DNA from: Labyrinthula sp. Ha
Taxonomy: Eukaryota; Sar; Bigyra; Labyrinthulida; Labyrinthulaceae
DNA length: 64,000 bases
Assembly (NCBI GenBank): GCA_015227615.1
Contig: JAALGZ010000022.1
Coordinates: 186,001-250,000 of the forward strand
Direction of reading: 5' to 3'
Of this stretch, positions 35,401 through 46,711 are shown piece by piece (the first letter of the stretch is position 1; every line of letters starts with the position of its first letter). Position numbers and translations under genes: made by a program. The notes under the pieces are model-generated. The model saw only the letters and a list, made by a program, of their open reading frames with translations. It did not search any database and had not been told where the DNA came from.

Positions 35401-37060
35401 GTATTATGTTGACTTTGGTAACTTTATCGACTGGTGTACGAATTTATCTGAAAAAAAAAACCTTTAATATAAAACACGGATCTTCTGTTTCGGTTTTATA
35501 TCTTCCGAGAGTCTCTGGAGTTGAGAAGTTCCCTACACTCCAGTATCTACAATACCTTTAACAGGGTAAAAACCACTGCTCTTCGGATCCTCAAACATTA
35601 GTTAAGCACCCCAACTAACATATCCAACAGGACTAAGCTTGTTCTTATTCCCACTACCACCAAGCGTAGACTTCGACCTCTGACTCAACGAAGGCTTAGA
35701 ATCGTCTTTATTCTTCTAAGAGACACTTCTTATGTTTACCTTTAGTTTCTCTTTCATTTTTGAATATCTCCCCAACACAAATTGTCTGGATAATAACTTG
35801 CGCTTAAGCAAGCCCAAATCATAAGAGTATCCCTCATAATCTACGTTCTTATTTAGCTTAAATCTCGATGGAAGTTTATCCAAAACTATCTTCAAAATAT
35901 TTTTCTACTTCTTTAGTGATGAATGTTGTTGTAATATCTAGGAATTTGGTAAATACTTTTGAAAACAAGCAACTCTGCTCTACATGAAGTAAATCATTAT
36001 ATTTCCACGTAAAATTCTCCTGGGGGCTACCAAACTGTTCTATTATTTCTTCTTCTTCTTATACTTCATCAAGTGGTTTGGGAGTAAAACTAACACTTTT
36101 ATACAATTCTTCAAGTCGACTATCTTGAATTGAAAAACTTGGCAAATCTGTTTGATAACTAATCCTTCATTTCGAGGCTGGGGACGTTGGCTCTCACAGA
36201 GAAGTGTTCATATAACAAGCTTCCAATACTATTTTCTTTCAAGTCCAACAGTTCCGAGACAGTGAATTGAACGAATAGAGCTCCACTTCTTGCAGGACCT
36301 TGATAAACCGATGGTCTGGGAAAGCCCAATGGTGGGTCACTAATCGATTGACTAGTGCCATGCAACAAGCTGCTAGCAACGCTCTAGATAGTACATGCAC
36401 TTTTTGACAAACCGCTACTTTCAGCTCTGTCATCTCCATCGGACTTTCAGCTTTTGCTTTGTTTACCTCTCCAAGATCTTCCCTACTTCATGCGGTAAAT
36501 TATTGATTTGCTGACTATCTCAAGGAAACTTGAGCTCATTAGGAAACTATGGAGAGCCGTTGGCTTGCATCCAGAAAGTTTTCATTTTCCTAGAGCAAAT
36601 GTTAACCTGGGTTCAACTTCCACTTCTAGTTTCATCGACCACTCAGCTCTAACAGCCTCTGTTTTCGCTACCATTATTGAGGCCTAAGCTCTTGTGCGAT
36701 TCTTATTTCTGCTCTTTCTTCTCTATAAGCTGAGCTCCTCAAAACCCAGAACTGAAACATAATTATCTTCGTTGCTCCTGTGGTTACTGGGCTTTGCTAT
36801 TTGTGTCGATTTCTGTAGTAACTCCATGCATTCAGATTTTTCACTAAGGTCTTTACCTCTTTCTTATCGGTCAATATTTATAACGGTGAGGACATAGAAC
36901 TTACAGATCCAGTTCTGACTTCTGGAGATGCTTCTACTAAGCTAGGTGGGAGGCTTTGAGTAAATATTTTTTATTGAGAATAAGTAGGTTTTCGGGTTCT
37001 GAATATTGTTCTGTATTGTGGTTGTTCTTTTCTGATCTCTAATAACGTCAATCGATTGAT

Positions 37061-37236
37061 ATCTTTTTCTGTACAGTATTTTTCTTCAAAAACGTAAGTG
37101 TGCATAGTGCTGTTATAACGGTTAAGGTATGTATAATAGTCTGTTCATCTCACAGTGACTAGCAACCACTATATTTCATATGTTACAGGTATGAAGTACA
37201 TACCTATGTGTGCACCCAGTCAACTATAGGTTGACA
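37061..37236 (-). repeat. LTR (5' LTR of the 29-37 kb element)
   Basis: Direct repeat of 29274-29449. It is followed by the target duplication CGGCT, which also precedes the left LTR. On the minus strand it begins with TGTCAACC. Confidence 0.85.
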
Positions 37237-37241
37237 CGGCT

Positions 37242-38370
37242 AAGTTTGGGGTAAGGTTTTTCTACACAGGTGTAAGAAACGCACGGAGTTTAATTGGTTG
37301 AATGATATTGAAAATGGTCACATTACCCAAGAAAATAATACTTCATGGCTATTTACGGTTGAGGTCGCTGTAAATCTCCTTTATAGTCACATATCCTGTC
37401 ACATTGACATTAGAGTCGACTTTAAACGTAAGAAATTAATCGGCTCTTACTCATGACTCCTCCTGTAAATGCTCGAAATCGGCATTAATCCTATAAAAAC
37501 TTTGATTGAACCAACCAGATCCCCTAATTCATCCCAAAACCAATCGAAAAGTCATAATTTTGCTTGATTTCGGTCCGTAAATTATTTTACAAATTAAGTT
37601 TGAATTTGAAGCGAAACCTTACTTTTTGTAATTGTTTCCGTTCTTTCACTACCCTAATATGGGAAGCTGTATGAATGATTCCGAATTAGGATGAAAGAAA
37701 GTATCTCTAAAATTTTCGTTGATGTTACCATATTATCGCGACATTGCTTCAAGAAGTTCTGTTGGGTTCATTTCATTTCATTTCATCACAATAGAAGCTC
37801 GATCCAAGCGTCGCTTTAAAGCCTTGTATTTATCTCGTGTCGCTATTTTCATACTGGCTCGGATGCTGATGCAACTTCGTTCTGTAAACGAAATTTAAGA
37901 CGCATTCGATTCTAATTACCCAATCCAGTTACATAGTGTTTCAAGTAGTGAGTTAAGCCAAACTCTGCTTAGTTTAATCTATAATCCACCGGACTATAAA
38001 AATAAACAAATGAATTGTACGCTTGATACCTTCCGCTTTCACTTTTTGGAAGACCTGTGTGTGACTGGTATTATGCCAGCCCTAATCTTCCTTCCATCGA
38101 CAGCTGCTAAGTTTGTGTATCAATCCATCTTTGTTATTTTCACAAAAGAATCTTAACCTAAACCCTTTTTTCTGCTGGTTTATTGTTTTTCTTGTTTTAA
38201 CATTTTGGGCAATTTGAAATTAAACCAATAGAATTCTTTTTGTATTTTACACATGCGCAAAAAAATGTATATCTCTAAAGTTTGACCAATTTTCCGGGAC
38301 TAAAAAATCCATACCCACAAATCCGGGAATAGAAAAAATTGTGTGGTGTAAATAAATAAGAACAAAAAGT
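37242..38370. other. Intergenic, promoter side of LRR-like paralogue 2
   Basis: No gene is recognised in about 1.1 kb. It contains a short (CATTT)n-like run at 37769-37785. The last 80 bp hold two CCGGG words (listed separately). Confidence 0.5.
38294..38327 (+). promoter_or_regulatory. Paired CCGGG motifs upstream of LRR-like gene
   Basis: CCGGG at 38294-38298 and 38323-38327, in contexts TTTTCCGGGAC and AATCCGGGAA, 73 and 44 bp before the ATG at 38371. The spacing of 29 bp and the repetition at other gene starts suggest a core promoter or factor site (inference). Confidence 0.35.
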
Positions 38371-39780
38371 ATGTTTCCAGAAGATCACCCGAATAAGAGA
38401 AAGATTCCATCATATTCATATTCAAGTGAGATAAGAGAAAGAAGTGCTTCTGGTATAGAAACACTGAAAATTAGAGAATCTATTGTTGAAAGTCATGCAA
38501 CGTTTGATCCAATAAAGGATGAAAGAAATATAATACCTCAACGTTTTTTCTCTTCTTCTGAAGAAAAATTATTTGATACTCGTCATCAAATACATATTCC
38601 AGAAATCAATAAAAATTCAACTGTGTTTAAAATCAAGAAGAAAAACTTTTGGATTTTGTTGCTGTTATTCTTTATCTTAATTATTGGTGCCGCATCATAT
38701 TTACTCTTATCTTCAGAAGATGTGAAAAACGAAGAGTTTGACCAGAATGAAAGCCCTACTTTTTCTCCAACTTTAGATCCTAATCTATTCTTAGCTTGCG
38801 AAGGCGCAGCTGCGGAAGAAATTCGACTACTGATTAATTCTTCTGCGGACATTAGTTCTGAAAGAGACCTTGAACTAAATGAACTAAATCTTCCTTGTAT
38901 TCCAACTGATCCTTTCAAATTTCTTAAAGAACAGATTGATTTTATTGTTACTCAATTAGTTTTCTCTAATTGTAATATTAGTGTAATTGCGAAAAGTGCA
39001 TTTGATAACTTTCCTTCGAATACAACAGAGGCGATTAGATTTGAAGATACCAATGGTTTAGTCTTTTTTGGAGACCAAAATTTACCTTCATTAAGAAGCA
39101 TATTAGCTTTTGATGCGGATGTCTTTCAACTACCTAACAAAGTTGGTGGGAAAATAGATAATTTTGGTTTAAGTAGAGTTACTCTAAATGATTACAGTTT
39201 CATACCTCATTTTTTTAAAGATGCTGAATTTGGGTTTTTCGCGCTACAAGATGTTGGATTTACTGATCAGAGATTGGTTCAATTCAGAGATGCTCTTCAT
39301 TTGTTTGCAGAAGAAACTGGAAATGCACCTTTTGTAATGCAAAAATCAGAAATTGGTACCAACTCGTTTTCTCTTACAAATGAACCTAAAGTTAAAATCT
39401 TTCCATCAGGTTTATTAAATGCAGAGATGCTTCAAGGAAGTGGAACTTTTCTTACAATTAGTAACTTTTTGGAACTAGTTGATTTTGAAGATGGAGTTTT
39501 TGAAGGACAATTTAGTTATGTTGGAAATTTTGCAGTAACTGATTGTCCAAAATTTACTTCTTTACCAAATGCTTTTAAAGAATTGCGGAATTTAGAAGGA
39601 CTTGGTTTTCAAAGAACAAATTTAAGTTTTATTGAACCAGGTTTTTTTCAAGATATGGATATTCAAGTACTTAATTTTGTAGGTACACCAATTCAACCAG
39701 ATTGTGAAGGATTACAACAGTTTAAGATTTTATATGGAATTAGAGAGACCACAAATTTAGCTGGATTAGAATGTGAGTAA
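38371..39780 (+). CDS. Type II membrane protein with LRR-like ectodomain (paralogue 2)
   Basis: 469 residues, single exon, paralogue of the gene at 6884-8317 across the whole length. The cytosolic part (1-92) carries the shared motif SGIETLKIRESIVESHATFD (27-46) and a basic stop-transfer-like KIKKKN. The transmembrane helix is about 93-113 (FWILLLLFFILIIGAASYLLL). The linker FSPTLDPNLFLACEG matches the paralogue's APTLDPTIFLSCE. The ectodomain has the same irregular LRR-like order, with VDFEDGVFEGQF, FTSLPNAFKELRNLEGLGF and a cysteine cap (QPDCEGL, AGLECE). Lumenal or extracellular placement follows from positive-inside charge. Divergence is high outside the conserved motifs, so the duplication is old. 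It may act in recognition or adhesion (inference only). Its stop faces the Smr gene's stop, 156 bp away. Confidence 0.85.
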   Translation: MFPEDHPNKRKIPSYSYSSEIRERSASGIETLKIRESIVESHATFDPIKDERNIIPQRFFSSSEEKLFDTRHQIHIPEINKNSTVFKIKKKNFWILLLLFFILIIGAASYLLLSSEDVKNEEFDQNESPTFSPTLDPNLFLACEGAAAEEIRLLINSSADISSERDLELNELNLPCIPTDPFKFLKEQIDFIVTQLVFSNCNISVIAKSAFDNFPSNTTEAIRFEDTNGLVFFGDQNLPSLRSILAFDADVFQLPNKVGGKIDNFGLSRVTLNDYSFIPHFFKDAEFGFFALQDVGFTDQRLVQFRDALHLFAEETGNAPFVMQKSEIGTNSFSLTNEPKVKIFPSGLLNAEMLQGSGTFLTISNFLELVDFEDGVFEGQFSYVGNFAVTDCPKFTSLPNAFKELRNLEGLGFQRTNLSFIEPGFFQDMDIQVLNFVGTPIQPDCEGLQQFKILYGIRETTNLAGLECE

Positions 39781-39936
39781 TTATTAGTAAGATTAAAGTT
39801 AAATGAATGAAGATTGAACTTTAGTAACTATTAGAGTAGTCACATATTTCTCAATCGTCATTCTTTCTCCAAGAAATATTAGTCTTTCTAGAACAGCAAA
39901 TTCCTATGTAGTAAAAAAAAACTTTTGAGTTTAATT

Positions 39937-40800
39937 TTAATTTGAGATTAGTGTTTTTTCTTCTTTCATTTTGAAATTACCACAATAATTCAAATTAATT
40001 TTCAGTGAAATTAACCCATTATTGCCAAAGCGATGGTTTTTAATAAGTTTCTGGTTAAATTCACTAACAGAGTGCAAATCTTTTATTATTTTAAATACTT
40101 CAGCCCTCACACCGTTCATCTTCTTTCCTGCTAGAGCTTTAAAATCATTCGAACTTTTTCCTACTCCAACACAGATTTCACATATTTTCACTTTATAACT
40201 ATACATTAACTTCAAAAAAGCTAAAACTCTATGTTTTACTTCCTTAACATAAACTCCATCTAGATCCAAACGTGGAATGAATAATCTATCTCTTTGAAAA
40301 TCAGGTGAAGAAAAAAATAATTCCTTTCTTGGATACTTTTTCAAGAACTTCCGCAAACTTTCATTATTTTTATACATATGACTTTGACAAGCTAAGTCAT
40401 GTAAGCTAGTCTTATGATAAATATTTTTACATTCATTAAGCGCAACTCTTCTGATCTCATGAGGATCCTTGGTTGAAACCTGAAACCTTATTTCTTTTAT
40501 TAGGTCATCAACTGAGTAATCTTTGTTCACAAATATCTTATCATCCAAAACTTGGTTTTTTAGTGAGACATTTGGCTTAAATTCTAGTTTGTTTAATGTA
40601 TTTGTATCTCCTCCATGTGGAAATTTGATTTCACTTTGGTTTACTTTCGTTAGAACTATACTCCTTTGAGTTTTTTTCCATGGATTACAGACTTTATCTT
40701 TCTTCTTATCAGTTCTGTGATTAATTTCCCCAGTTTTTGCCTCTACATAGTTCCAATAACTGTAATTTGTGTTCCTGAATATGTTTTGATTGGTTTCCAT
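39937..40800 (-). CDS. Smr-domain protein (paralogue 1, LDxDG variant)
   Basis: 287 residues. The C-terminal half (about 176-275) is an Smr domain: LDLDGVYVKEVKHRVLAFL (178 on), then ICVGVGKSSND (209-219), GVRAEVFKIIKDL and the closing FGNNGLISLKINL. Smr domains (MutS2 C-terminus, N4BP2 and others) bind and may nick structured nucleic acid. The segment before it, ACQSHMYKNNESLRKFLKKY, resembles the DUF1771-like helical region that often precedes Smr. The usual LDxHG motif is LDLDG here, so the motif histidine (position 181) is Asp; the paralogue at 49511-50425 keeps it. The N-terminal half is basic and low complexity. It is divergently transcribed from the aldehyde dehydrogenase, 93 bp apart. 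Confidence 0.75.
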   Translation of the reverse strand: METNQNIFRNTNYSYWNYVEAKTGEINHRTDKKKDKVCNPWKKTQRSIVLTKVNQSEIKFPHGGDTNTLNKLEFKPNVSLKNQVLDDKIFVNKDYSVDDLIKEIRFQVSTKDPHEIRRVALNECKNIYHKTSLHDLACQSHMYKNNESLRKFLKKYPRKELFFSSPDFQRDRLFIPRLDLDGVYVKEVKHRVLAFLKLMYSYKVKICEICVGVGKSSNDFKALAGKKMNGVRAEVFKIIKDLHSVSEFNQKLIKNHRFGNNGLISLKINLNYCGNFKMKEEKTLISN

Positions 40801-40893
40801 CTTTCTTTTTATTATTATGTTTTATTTTCGTGCTTTCTTGTATCCAAAATCCTATGCCCGGATTTTTGTTAATGACGTCATTAAATATAAATC
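40801..40893. promoter_or_regulatory. Bidirectional promoter with CRE-type palindrome
   Basis: A 93-bp spacer between two divergent start codons. It holds a perfect TGACGTCA (40873-40880), the consensus for bZIP CREB/ATF factors, 13 bp before the dehydrogenase ATG, and CCCGG at 40857-40861. Both are rare words in this AT-rich DNA. A role in shared control is inferred. Confidence 0.45.
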
Positions 40894-42418
40894 ATGCAAA
40901 AATATTTTCCAAAGAAATGGAAAGAAACTTTAACTTCGTTCATTAATGGCGAATTTGCTCCCATTTCATCGCAAACAACTTCAAGATTCTCAGTAAACTA
41001 TACAGCAAAACAAATTGAGCTGTTTCAAGTCGCCTCAGCTTCAAAAGAAGAAGTGGATAGAGCTATTCAAACTTCATTAAGCGCCCAAAAGAAATGGAAA
41101 CAAAAATCTCCAACAGAAAGAAGCAGAGTATTGAACAAAATAGCATGCAAACTGACAGATTTAAATGATGAGATTGCCTATATAGAAACTATTGACACTT
41201 CCCGAGTCATATCTGAAACCAAGGTAGTCGATGTTATTTCTGCTCGTGATGCCTTTGAATACTCTGCAAGCGCTGCACAACTTCTAAATGGACAACATGT
41301 TCAATTGCCAGATGAAAACTTTGGATATACTATTCATGAACCTCTTGGAGTTGTTGCTGGAATTGGTGCGTGGAATTATCCAATCCAAGGGATGGCCTGG
41401 AAAGTTGCTCCGGCTCTTGCTGCTGGAAATGGAGTAGTGTTTAAACCAAGTGAAGAAACTATTCTGAGTTCTTTGAGATTAGCTGAAGTTATTGAAGATT
41501 GTGGAGTTCCTAAGGGATTAGTAAATGTAGTTCTTGGAAAGGGTGATGTAGGAAAAGAACTTGTTGAACACTCTTTGATCTCAAAAGTTGCGTTTACGGG
41601 ATCTTTGGGCACTGGGATTAAAATTACTCAATCTGCTGCAAATAGTCTGAAATCTGGGTGGTTTTTTGTTATTGTTTAGATTTAGGTTTAAACCAGTTTC
41701 AATGGAACTTGGGGGAAAATCACCGCTGATTCTGTTTGAAGATTGCGATTTAGAAGAAGCTGTCAAAGCAGCAATAATGGGAAATTTTTATTCTAATGGT
41801 GAAGTCTGTTCGAATGGAACTCGAATATTTGTTCACAGTTCAATCAAAGAACAATTTCTAGATCTTTTTGTCAAGAAATCAAAGCTTCTTCGAGTTGGTG
41901 ATCCTCTCGATGAAAAAAGTGATATTAGCTCTCTTATCTCAGCAAATCATTTTCATAAAGTGAATAATCATATAAAACAAGCAACAGAAGAAGGAGCTAA
42001 ACTTGTATTAGGTGGAGATGAGAGTTTTTCATGTTGTGTTTCTCCTACAATTTTCGACAAGGTTACCGATGAGATGAGTATTGCGAAGGAAGAAGTGTTC
42101 GGTCCTGTTGCAAGTGTTCTAGAGTTTGAAACTGAAGATGAGGTTATTCAAAGAGTTAATAATACCCCTTTTGGTTTAGCAGGTGGTATTTTTACAAGAG
42201 ATATCCAACGTGCCCATCGTGTTGTCAAAGAAGTAGATGCTGGAGTTTTATGGATAAATAATTATAATCTGTCTCCTGTAGAGTTACCCTGGGGTGGATT
42301 TAAGTTATCTGGAACTGGGCATGAGAACGGAATTGAATGTATAAAAGAGTACACAAAGGAAAAAAGTATATATGTTGAGATGAATAAAATTGAGTACGCG
42401 TACAGTTGGAAAACATAA
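40894..42418 (+). CDS. Aldehyde dehydrogenase, betaine/aminoaldehyde type (ALDH9-like)
   Basis: Two exons, 40894-41657 and 41686-42418, with a 28-nt GT...AG intron (41658-41685) giving 498 residues, the usual ALDH size. Acceptor choice is ambiguous: an earlier AG would make a 22-nt intron and add two residues; the 28-nt form aligns better. The protein shows the NAD-binding region (GAWNYPIQGMAWKVAPALAA, KPSEETILSSL, FTGSLGTGIKI), the general-base glutamate in MELGGKSP (E262) and catalytic Cys in NGEVCSNGTRIFV (C296), plus EEVFGPV and PWGGFKLSGTGHENG. The closest family by motif is betaine-aldehyde / 4-trimethylaminobutyraldehyde dehydrogenase, which makes betaine or carnitine precursors. No targeting peptide is obvious. 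Substrate is inferred. Confidence 0.9.
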
Positions 42419-45400
42419 CATTTACCACTACAACACAGGATATAATATATACTCCACATGTTTATTAAATTCATACTTTTGTATTTCAGTATCTCTCTGT
42501 GCAAACATTAAAAATAGGACAAAAGTGACAGATTTATCCTTGGTTTCTTAGTCGGGTCGATTTAGAGTAGTGCCAGGAGTTTGGGGTTCTCAATTCGGTC
42601 TTTATGGAATTTACTGTACCGGCAATAAATGAGTTGAAATTCAGTTGACTTAATGAGAACATATTGAAGGGAATAGTATATCCCAAAAGTCATCAACTAG
42701 CTCTGGCTTTGTACCTAGACCAATGGAAGGTTATATGCAATATATTCTTGCTCTCCTGTTGTATGTTCTCAAGGGAGCGCTGAAATCTAGTAGTGCAATT
42801 TACCAATTTGACAGCTAATAATTATTAGATTAACTTTATTTTAAAGTAGAGACAAAATAAATAATTTTGGAAATATATATGGTGGGGAAATTGTTTGGTT
42901 GAGTTCTTAATAAAATTAATGCGTAGATATAGTTCTTCTGAATTGAATTGAGAAAGAGAAGAAAACACAATAGAATCATGGTAAAACGTAAATAACAAAG
43001 AGTTATAAATTAACAGAGCAACTAGTTAATGATCCCAAATGAACTCATACCTTGTTATATGTAGTCTAGGTTGGACGCTATCATTTAGATCCAAAGAAAT
43101 ATTAGAGTGATATACCGCGGTGCAAAGAAAGTTGTGACAGATCACACACATGATTTTTTTCCTTTAAAATTTTAGTTTGAATAGATGCAGAGCATGAGCT
43201 AAAATACAAGATTATACACGCTTTGACGTAGCTTCATTTGCCATAAGTACTGAGAAACAAGTTTATCAAACTAAAGTTTTGCACTCTGGGAAAAGGCCCC
43301 TGATCCATTAGCAAATGAAGTTTATCTCTTTTTCTAAGACAATAGCTATTTACGGATGAGAGCCTGTAAAATTGAGTGTATCAAGTGTGACTTGGCTTCG
43401 TAGCTGCAACAATGTTAAAGGGTCGCAATTAGATAGAGATTGTTTACTTATGGGTTCCTGACTACAGCGTTACTTTAAGGTTTAGTTTTACTTGTGTTAT
43501 ACACTCATGTATCTTTAATTTCTTGATCAACTCCATATACCTCACCAAAATTTCATTACCTGTCATTTCTATCTCTCAAATCAGTGATATATATATATAC
43601 TAAAAGCTTTAATTAACTCAGTTTGTGGATTAGAGGCTCGATAACGTTCTTTAAAGTCTTACTAGGTATTTGCATCTTTGGGGCTGTACCTGCGGCCATT
43701 AAAAAGGGCTTCTGCTTCAACCCTCATTTAAAAGAAATCTGTTCTTAAAGAATCACGAGTACTAAATCATAAAAAATGTTATGGTTTTCCATATATTTTT
43801 TCAGTAAAATATGACAGAGTTTTATATTATTTTGTTTTATTTCTTAAGGTTCCTTTAAGTTAAAAATACAAGTAGAAACTGAGTGTGACTATATATATAT
43901 TTATATATTCCCATGCGTTTAGGTAAAAGCGCAAAAGCATCCTAAAGTAAAGACATGACTATGGCATACTCAAAGTAACAGCAGTGTCTACTGTAAAGTA
44001 AATGGTTTCATAGTAGTATAAGTCTTTGATACTGGAGTGAAAGCACTTGTGATTTCTTCCAATATTAAGTTCTTCAACCATTCCTCTAATAGCACTGCTT
44101 CACATTTTCCATCTATTGTTTATTTACGGATATGAGATCGAATAATACAATCTTCCTGAATCACTCTCTAGAATAGTAACCTCGCTCAAGAAAATTTTGT
44201 TAGTTCACTTGAGTCACCGAAGACCAAGATATAGGCCTGGTGTCAATATCCATTACTTAGCATTGCAAGAATATGAAGAGCTAGAAAGCATTAAGTAACT
44301 AGGAAGCTTCTGATTTTATTTTCTGATAAATCATCAATAAATTGTTTGATTTTGTACTTTCATTATTGTTATTGACTAATTTTTTATGAATTATTTTTGA
44401 TTCATTATTGATGATTATTGATTGTGAATACAACATAGAGTCGTAGCACAAGGGTATAGTTGCCAAGAAATTTGTTTGCTTCTCATACTATATTCGATTC
44501 CTCAACATATGGACCATCTGACCCAATTGGGTTTTATTCCTAGATTATCTCCGGTAAAGGACTACTTATCTAAGATATTTCTATGATGCAAAAAACTCTA
44601 TTTCAACCCATTTGCAGATATTTGTGTTACCCAATTTTGTAATAAGAAGCAAATGATTATCAAAAAAAAAATTCGAATAATTTAATAAGAATAAAAGACC
44701 CAAGTTTCTTGTTGAAAATCAAAATCAAAATAAGTTTCATCTAATTATTGAAAGTTTTTATCAAATCCGAGATTTAGAATCTACTAATAATTTGAGTTTG
44801 AGCAAAAGTTGACTTGTTAAGGGTATATGCGAAACATCGTGTGCATTAGATACATGTTAGATTAATTGATCATTCGCTTTTCAACTTCAACAAAAAATAT
44901 TTTTAATCAAAATTATCTAAATCAAAGTTCCCAGGCCTTTTACTTACTAAACCATCCGACTGAAAACTGATCTTGGAAGCGTCGTTCCATTAGACAATAT
45001 CATTCTTTTAAATTTGTTCTATAAAGTGCATAAACTAATAGGTATAACCTACATATCGATACAACTCCAACTGACAGCTCTTAAATAATTTAGTGATGAC
45101 ACAGCAGAGTTCTTATGCTTGATTTAACCACTTTCACTCAGTTTTATTTTCCAAATTAAAAAGATGCCAGGTTTGAACCCGAGTTTGAGTGAATTCTTCA
45201 TAGTTCATCACATCGACTTAAAACCTTAAATTTCCTTGCAAAACTTCCTAGCAACTCTTAGAAACTAAGGTGTTACAACGGGGCTAGAATATTTTCACTA
45301 TGCTTCCTTATGTTCAATACTTGTATATATAACTACATCTGATATCTGTTATCAAATCATTTGAGTCTATAAAGTTAGTCCTTCTCTGTTGTTCGTGTCA

Positions 45401-45972
45401 TATACTTGGTTAGAATCCAGATTGTGAAATTTGCTCTTCACATGGATAAATATATAAAATATTTCTTTTTTCTTTTGTTTTGAAGTTTTCTAAAAATAAA
45501 AGGAAATGGTTGGTGCAGTTTTCATGTTTACTAGGTCTTAAGTTTCTTTATTCTAAGAACTAAGTTCTTCTTTGGTTTGTGAAGTTTTCTTCTGCTTGTA
45601 CAGTTTCCTGTCTTCCTTTACTAAAACATATAAGTATTTATATAATTTCAAAAGTATTAAATCATTTAAGGTGTATTTATTTCTGAAAATAATTCAATAA
45701 ATTGTGTTTGTACATCAAATTATGATAATTAATAACCTATTAGACTAAGAGTAAGCAGATCTTGAACTTTGCTAAATTTTGCTAAAAGTATTTCTATTTG
45801 ATAAAAATAAATAAACTAAGTAAAATATCTAACAAACTATATAATTCTTTTCTTTTATTTTGTAATATTCTAAATATATTAACTTTTGTCAATTCCTTTT
45901 GAAAGAATATTCATCTATCTATTTTACCCAAAATTAAATATTACTGTTAAGTTCCAATAACTCATCTTGGCC
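42419..45972. other. Gene-free stretch of 3.5 kb
   Basis: No protein gene seen. It contains an AT microsatellite at about 43587-43600, an R2-like repeat with a tRNA-like segment at 44320-44780 (listed separately), and a weak B-box-like GGTTTGAACCCG at about 45172. The last 400 bp are the very AT-rich promoter side of the NDP kinase gene. Confidence 0.5.
44320..44780 (+). repeat. Dispersed repeat R2 (copy 3) with tRNA-like segment
   Basis: The right block (about 44680-44780) shares 'aaatcaaaatcaaaat' and 'tttttatcaaatccga'-like text with R2 copies 1 and 2. The left block is only loosely similar. Inside, 44451-44502 has AGGGTATAGTTGCC and TATTCGATTCC, spaced like tRNA A- and B-boxes. The element may be a tRNA-headed SINE, but stems do not fold as a tRNA. 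Confidence 0.4.
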
Positions 45973-46485
45973 ATGTGGCCCTGTTGCAAAACAAAAAAAT
46001 TGTCCAACGAAAAAGATAAAAACATGAGCAGAGAAAGAACTTATATCATGATCAAGCCAGACGGCGTAGCAAGGAACTTAGTAGGTGAAATCATCGGAAG
46101 GTTTGAAAGGAAAGGGTTTAAACTAGTAGCCTTGAAACAAGCCCTGCCATCCCAAGAATTACTTGAAGAGCACTATAAGGATCTTGCAGGAAAACCTTTC
46201 TTCAAGTCGATGATCCAGAACATGCAATTAGGACCCGTAGTTTGCATGGTATGGGAAGGTTTGAATGTTGTTTCCACGGGGAGAAAGATGCTTGGCGCAA
46301 CGAATCCAAAAGATAGCGAACCAGGAACCATCAGAGGAGATTTGTGCATTGACATCGGAAGGAACATCTGTCACGGATCAGATGCTGTGGAAACTGCAGA
46401 AGCAGAGATTAAACTCTGGTTTCCAGAGGGAGTTTGTGAGTTTAAACAAGCAGGAGAGGAATGGATCTACGAGAATGTTGCTTGA
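45973..46485 (+). CDS. Nucleoside diphosphate kinase
   Basis: Transfers the gamma phosphate of NTPs to NDPs through a phosphohistidine. From the first ATG (45973) it has 170 residues; a second ATG at 46024 gives the standard 153-residue form beginning [20 protein letters not shown]. Family motifs are complete: KPDGV, GxxxxRFExKGFKLV, the [14 protein letters not shown] nucleotide loop, and NICHGSD with the phosphoacceptor His117 (short numbering). The optional 17-residue extension [17 protein letters not shown] has paired cysteines next to basic residues, compatible with lipid attachment, but it may simply be leader. Group I-like NDPK, normally a cytosolic hexamer. The transporter start lies 309 bp downstream on the same strand. 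Confidence 0.95.
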   Translation: MWPCCKTKKLSNEKDKNMSRERTYIMIKPDGVARNLVGEIIGRFERKGFKLVALKQALPSQELLEEHYKDLAGKPFFKSMIQNMQLGPVVCMVWEGLNVVSTGRKMLGATNPKDSEPGTIRGDLCIDIGRNICHGSDAVETAEAEIKLWFPEGVCEFKQAGEEWIYENVA

Positions 46486-46711
46486 AACCGAGAGAGGTCT
46501 AGATCTTTCTACTGATCTTTAAGAATCAAACATTTCATTTAATACCTATCAAGCAGCACTCTCAATCGAAAACTTTCATCTTAGCAAAGTCTATTTTGGA
46601 CTGCTTGCATTGCATAAATATGTTGCTTTTAAAAAGTTTCTCATATTTCTTTCTTCGCGCACCAAAAATGGTATTACTTTACGGGAATGAGAGTCCTGAA
46701 TTTCTCGAAAT

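Larger units (their letters stand above)
29274..37236 (-). mobile_element. Ty3/gypsy LTR retrotransposon, old and broken
   Basis: A complete but decayed LTR element of 7963 bp reading on the minus strand. Both ends carry 176-bp LTRs (29274-29449 and 37061-37236) that are about three quarters identical by ungapped eye alignment, and a 5-bp target duplication CGGCT at 29269-29273 and 37237-37241. On the minus strand the LTR starts TGTCAACC. A purine-rich tract precedes the 3' LTR. Order from right to left on the minus strand: a gag-like region with little similarity (about 35-36.5 kb), reverse transcriptase traces (about 33.7-34.2 kb), an HHCC-type integrase N-terminal region (about 32.3-32.5 kb), an integrase-core trace (about 31.7-31.9 kb) and a long 3' region. 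This gene order fits Metaviridae. Many breaks; the LTR divergence implies an old insertion. Confidence 0.85.

Noticed and set aside
38586-38918. Antisense open frame within LRR-like paralogue 2
   Set aside because: Shadow of the real gene; the serine-rich sequence is the complement of its coding strand.
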